Part shown: one piece after another, positions 6,054 to 8,914 of the stretch
Numbering within the stretch: the stretch's first letter is position 1
Layout: each line of letters opens with the position of its first letter
From: Gammaproteobacteria bacterium
GTDB taxonomy: Bacteria; Pseudomonadota; Gammaproteobacteria; Eutrophobiales; Eutrophobiaceae
Assembly (NCBI GenBank): GCA_012270695.1
Contig: JAAXHV010000508.1
Coordinates: 2,201-11,114, forward strand
Direction: 5' to 3'
Length of the DNA: 8,914 bases
Notes under the pieces: generated by a model
The model's input: the letters and a program-made list of their open reading frames with translations, nothing else
The model's database searches: none
What the model was told of the DNA's origin: nothing
Position numbers and translations under genes: made by a program

Positions 6054-7127
6054 ATGCTGGCTGACCTGCGCGTTTGTCTGAGATGGGCGCGGGTAAACCT
6101 GTTTTCATCGCCTTTTAATACCTTGCTCACCCTGGCCAGTGCGTGTCTTGTCATCATGGTGGGTATCCCCCTCGTGAACTGGCTGGTTATAGACGCTTAC
6201 TGGTCCGGTACGACCCCTGCTGATTGCCCGGATAAAACCGCAGCCTGCTGGCCGTTTATCCGCGCGCGCTTTGATCAATTCATGTACGGCCTCTATCCAG
6301 AGGCAGAACGCTGGCGCGTCAACCTGGGACTGGGCCTGATCATACTGTCGGCCTTGCCGTTGTTTATTCCCCGTTTCCCCGGTAAACGCTGGGTGGTGGT
6401 GTTTTTGATTGTTGCCTATCCGCTGATCGGGGCAGGACTGTTCCTGGGGGGGCACATGGGATTGGCATACATCGAGACCGGCAAATGGGGTGGCTTTTTC
6501 CTCACGCTGGTCACCGCCGTGTTCGTGTTGTCCACTTCGCTGCCGATAGCCGTCCTGCTTGCCCTGGGCAGACGTTCTTCCATACCTCTGATACGGGTTT
6601 GCTGCGCAACCTGGATCGAATTATGGCGCAGCGTGCCGGCGCTGGTAGTCCTGTTCGTCGCGATCATCATGTTCCCCTTGTTCATGCCGCAAGAATTGGA
6701 CATAGACAAACTGCTACGTGCGCTCCTCGCCCTGACCATCCTGATGTCCTGTTACATGGCCGAGGCGATACGCGGCGCGCTGCAATCCATTCCGAAAGGG
6801 CAATACGAAGCGGCCGAAGCGCTGGGACTGGGTTACTGGCGGCGTACCTCCCTGGTAATTCTGCCCCAGGCCATCCCCGTCGCGTTGCCGCAGATAACCA
6901 GTAACTTCATCGGCCTGTTCAAGGAAACCACCGTCCTGCTGATTATCGGGCTGTTTGACCTGCTGGGGATGGTGCAGAGCGCCGCTTCCGACCCCAGCTG
7001 GTTGAGTCCGGGCGTCAGCGCTACGGGTTACCTGTTCGCGGCGCTGTTTTTCTGGCTGTTCTGTTTCAGCCTGTCCAGGTACAGCGCCTGGCTGGAAAGG
7101 AGGTCATCCCTGTATAAATTGCAATGA
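6054..7127 (+). CDS. aapM: Amino-acid ABC transporter permease, AapM-like
   Basis: Second inner-membrane permease (357 aa), expected to pair with AapQ in a heterodimeric channel. AapM features: TM1 about 21-48; a periplasmic loop with two Cys (ADCPDKTAACWPFIRARFDQFMYGLYP); two further TM segments about 90-130; the AapM block GLAYIETGKWGGFFLTLVTA; LALGRRSSIPLIRVCCATWIELWRSVPALVVLF; MFPLFMPQELDIDKLLRALLAL; and an intact EAA loop from Glu252 (KGQYEAAEALGLGYW, then ILPQAIPVALPQI). The end LIIGLFDLLGMVQSAASDPSWL is also typical. ATG 6054 has no visible Shine-Dalgarno. It lies 96 bp after aapQ, beyond a REP-like palindrome, so it may be expressed at a different level. Its stop overlaps the aminotransferase start (ATGA at 7124-7127). 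In known aap operons the next gene is the ATPase aapP; here it is not. Confidence 0.93.
   Translation: MLADLRVCLRWARVNLFSSPFNTLLTLASACLVIMVGIPLVNWLVIDAYWSGTTPADCPDKTAACWPFIRARFDQFMYGLYPEAERWRVNLGLGLIILSALPLFIPRFPGKRWVVVFLIVAYPLIGAGLFLGGHMGLAYIETGKWGGFFLTLVTAVFVLSTSLPIAVLLALGRRSSIPLIRVCCATWIELWRSVPALVVLFVAIIMFPLFMPQELDIDKLLRALLALTILMSCYMAEAIRGALQSIPKGQYEAAEALGLGYWRRTSLVILPQAIPVALPQITSNFIGLFKETTVLLIIGLFDLLGMVQSAASDPSWLSPGVSATGYLFAALFFWLFCFSLSRYSAWLERRSSLYKLQ
7097..7104 (+). promoter_or_regulatory. Strong anti-SD match upstream of the aminotransferase
   Basis: AAGGAGGT, a near-perfect Shine-Dalgarno, lies inside the last aapM codons but 19 nt before ATG 7124, longer than usual spacing. An in-frame TAA at 7115-7117 excludes a start upstream of it, and the only codon nearer the motif is ATT at 7118. 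Either it acts at a distance, helped by the ATGA coupling, or it is coincidental (codons for Glu-Arg-Arg-Ser). Confidence 0.35.
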
Positions 7128-8245
7128 GTCAGGCACCCGAACATAAGCGGCCATTCCCGAGGTCGGCTGTCGCCTCGATGCCTCCTCCTAAACCCGGCAA
7201 AGTCACGCCGCAGGGGTCTGCTGGACTGATCAGGTTGTCTCATAACGAATCCTGTTACGGCCCAAGCCCTAAAGCAGTGGCAGCATACCGGTCCGTCGCT
7301 GATATATTGCATCGTTACCCTGACGGCTCCCAGTACGAATTACGCCGCTCTCTGGCTGAAGTCCATAAGCTGGATATCGGCGGGATTATCTGTGGAAACG
7401 GCTCGGAAGAGTTGCTTGGGTTGCTCATGCGCGGCTACCTGGGAGAAGCGGACGAGTTGCTGCTGACGGAAAACCATTTCATCATGTGCTCGATAAGCGG
7501 CAGGGCACAGGGGGCAAATATCACCCAGGCGCCCACAGATGATTACCGGATCAACGTCGCTGTGCTGCTGGAGCGGATTTCAGCCGGCACGCGGATGGTC
7601 ATCATCGCCAATCCCAATGTGCCCGCGGGTACCTGCCTGACGGGCGAGGAAATCGAAGAGCTCCATAACGGTCTGCCCGCAGACGTCCTGCTGGTCATTG
7701 ACGGCGCTTATATGGAATACGCCGCGCCTGCCCTCGCCGCTGACTGTATTGACCTGATTGACGGATCCGAAAACGTCGTAATGACCCGGACCTTTTCAAA
7801 AATTTACGGCCTTGCCGGGCTGAGGATAGGTTGGGCTTATTGCCCGACGCACGTGGTCGAGGTCTTGCAGCGTATCCGCTCGCCGTTCAACGCCAATGCC
7901 GCGGCGTTTGCGGCGGCGTGCGCCGCAGTCCGGGACGTCGAATACACCCGCTCCATCCGCGAGAAAAATGCAAACTCGCTGAGGCGAATCAGCGTGGCGT
8001 TGAGGGCGTCAGGAATACACGTCATTCCGAGTATGACCAATTTCTACCTCATCGGTTTTGCCGGCCGGGAGCAAAAAAATGCCGCAGCAGCAGCCGATTA
8101 TCTCAGAGCCAGGAATATCCTGCCGGGTCCGCTCATCCGCAGCGGCAAGCAGGAGACCTTGCGCATCAGCGTGGGAAACGATACTGAAAACGACGCTGTC
8201 ATCACAGCTTTGACGGAATATATGAAACAGCCGGAATTGGGTTAA
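7124..8245 (+). CDS. HisC-like PLP-dependent aminotransferase (fold type I)
   Basis: Cytoplasmic aminotransferase of 373 aa, closest by eye to the histidinol-phosphate aminotransferase (HisC) group. Seen: LSHNESCYGPSPKA, LHRYPDGSQYELR, GNGSEELLGLLMRGYL, the PLP aspartate Asp193 with Tyr196 (VIDGAYMEY), PLP-lysine Lys226 (RTFSKIYGLAGLRIGWA) and C-terminal Arg347 (TLRISVG). Compared with E. coli HisC from memory, three usual cofactor or substrate residues differ: the ring-stacking Tyr is Cys122 (HFIMCSI); the Asn of NPNNPTG is Val166 (NPNVPAGT); and the first of two substrate-phosphate Arg is Gly335 (NILPGPL), with Arg339 a possible stand-in. The catalytic core looks usable, but histidinol phosphate may not be the substrate, so hisC is not assigned. 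The start overlaps the aapM stop (ATGA), implying translational coupling. Its place in the transporter operon suggests it transaminates the imported compound (inference). A divergent true HisC remains possible. Confidence 0.9.
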   Translation: MSQAPEHKRPFPRSAVASMPPPKPGKVTPQGSAGLIRLSHNESCYGPSPKAVAAYRSVADILHRYPDGSQYELRRSLAEVHKLDIGGIICGNGSEELLGLLMRGYLGEADELLLTENHFIMCSISGRAQGANITQAPTDDYRINVAVLLERISAGTRMVIIANPNVPAGTCLTGEEIEELHNGLPADVLLVIDGAYMEYAAPALAADCIDLIDGSENVVMTRTFSKIYGLAGLRIGWAYCPTHVVEVLQRIRSPFNANAAAFAAACAAVRDVEYTRSIREKNANSLRRISVALRASGIHVIPSMTNFYLIGFAGREQKNAAAAADYLRARNILPGPLIRSGKQETLRISVGNDTENDAVITALTEYMKQPELG

Positions 8246-8273
8246 GGAACCTCTGACTTAGTCAGAGGTTCCT
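8245..8273. terminator. Perfect palindrome between convergent genes, probable bidirectional terminator
   Basis: Arms GGAACCTCTGAC (8246-8257) and GTCAGAGGTTCC (8261-8272) pair perfectly around a TTA loop; the flanking A8245-T8273 adds a 13th pair. It fills most of the 37-bp gap between the aminotransferase stop and the convergent receptor stop. No T-run follows on either strand, so it would be a weak intrinsic terminator, an mRNA 3'-end stabiliser, or a copy of a dispersed palindrome. Confidence 0.65.
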
Positions 8274-8282
8274 CATACCCGG

Positions 8283-8914
8283 CTAGAACGAAACGCGCAT
8301 GCCGAATATCCCCGACCGTCCCGGTAACGGCGCCTGGTCCTTTACAAACGACGTATGCCGGCGTATCTCTTCATCCAGCAGGTTGGAAGCGCGGGCAAAC
8401 AACGTCACCCTGTTGCTGCCCAGGCTGAACGTGTAATCGGCATGGATATCCAGCAGGTGATAGCCGTCCGTCTCAGTCTCCAACGGCGCGATACTGTCCT
8501 GTTCATTAACACGGGTATAGTTGACAGTCGCAAACAAGGCGCCGCGTGAATACGTCAGACCGGAGCCGAAGCGCCAGGGTGTGATGCGAGCCAGATTGGT
8601 GTCGTTGCTACGCTCACCCTCCACGTAGTCCGCCCACAAACGCAACACCATCCTGCCCTGGTCATTGTCCATGACACGCGCCCGGGTTTCCGCTTCAACA
8701 CCCAGGAATTCCGCATCGTCCTGGCTCAGGTAAACCAGCAACAGCTCCTCATCGTCTTCCGGGTCCAGGATATTTGCCGGGTTGCCGTCAAAATTTTCCG
8801 CCACCCGGTCTGCGATGCCGTCCCCGTTCAGGTCCTGTTCCTGCTTGTAAACGTAATCGTCAATCCGGTTGTAGAAGAAATTGGCGGTAACAGTGAACCT
8901 GCCCGTCGTCTTGC
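8283..8914 (-). CDS. TonB-dependent outer-membrane receptor, C-terminal part (5' end outside the window)
   Basis: Last ~210 residues of a TonB-dependent receptor; the frame stays open to the window edge, so the plug domain and most of the barrel are missing. Alternating beta-strand patterns are visible: FTVTANFFYNRIDDYVY, TRARVMDNDQGRMVLRLWADYV, PWRFGSGLTYSRGALFATVNYTRV, GYHLLDIHADYTFSLGSNRVTLFARASNLL. The C-terminus has DEEIRRHTSFVKDQAPLPGR and ends in the aromatic GMRVSF expected for BamA recognition. NLLDEEIRRHTSFVKDQAPLPGR is typical of metal or siderophore-type receptors, but the ligand cannot be named. An acidic loop contains DLNGDGIAD, a calcium-loop-like motif. An internal GTG at 8804 could be mistaken for a start, but the upstream codons are clearly receptor sequence. 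It converges on the transporter operon and is probably unrelated to it. Confidence 0.93.
   Translation of the reverse strand, partial: KTTGRFTVTANFFYNRIDDYVYKQEQDLNGDGIADRVAENFDGNPANILDPEDDEELLLVYLSQDDAEFLGVEAETRARVMDNDQGRMVLRLWADYVEGERSNDTNLARITPWRFGSGLTYSRGALFATVNYTRVNEQDSIAPLETETDGYHLLDIHADYTFSLGSNRVTLFARASNLLDEEIRRHTSFVKDQAPLPGRSGIFGMRVSF

Noticed and set aside
6032..6064. Ten-codon upstream frame MTSVLVQYAG whose stop lies just inside aapM
   Set aside because: It could couple translation to aapM, but it has no Shine-Dalgarno and is short enough to occur by chance.
1..8914. CRISPR array, tRNA or rRNA genes, insertion sequences, toxin-antitoxin or defence genes
   Set aside because: Looked for; no spaced repeats, RNA gene signatures, transposase or defence-type domains were seen.

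Overview
The window comes from a Gram-negative bacterium. The evidence is a TonB-dependent outer-membrane receptor, a periplasmic amino-acid binding protein, and a sigma-54-type two-component pair. Moderate GC content and the mix of families (DUF1244, Aap-type transporter, NtrC-type regulator) point to Proteobacteria, most likely Gammaproteobacteria. That lineage call is inference; no marker gene is present.

Left part, + strand (19-3254). A membrane histidine kinase with periplasmic sensor, HAMP, H-box and ATPase domains is followed by an NtrC-family response regulator (receiver, AAA+ sigma-54 activator domain, Fis-type HTH) and a small DUF1244 protein. Gaps of 56 and 12 bp suggest one transcription unit. 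I see no convincing -24/-12 sigma-54 promoter in the window, so the regulator's targets probably lie elsewhere.

Middle (3278-8245). A MarR-family regulator on the - strand is divergent from a four-gene + strand operon: an AapJ-like binding protein, AapQ-like and AapM-like permeases, and a HisC-like PLP aminotransferase. The marR start and the binding-protein start overlap by 12 bp, so each promoter must lie inside the other gene. MarR is the obvious candidate regulator of the transporter. The operon lacks the AapP ATPase that normally follows aapM; the aminotransferase sits in that place, coupled to aapM by an ATGA overlap. Its catalytic Lys and Asp are present, but three positions that usually hold the cofactor or substrate in HisC are changed. 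The likely reading is uptake of an amino acid (or related amine acid) followed by transamination, with the ATPase supplied from elsewhere. The junctions carry a heptamer repeat (before aapQ) and a REP-like palindrome (before aapM).

Right end (8246-8914). A perfect 12-bp palindrome separates the operon from the convergent 3' part of a TonB-dependent receptor gene, which runs off the window edge.

Most of this is recognisable accessory-metabolism content. The least ordinary parts are the ATPase-less Aap operon with its divergent aminotransferase, and the overlapping marR/aapJ start region.
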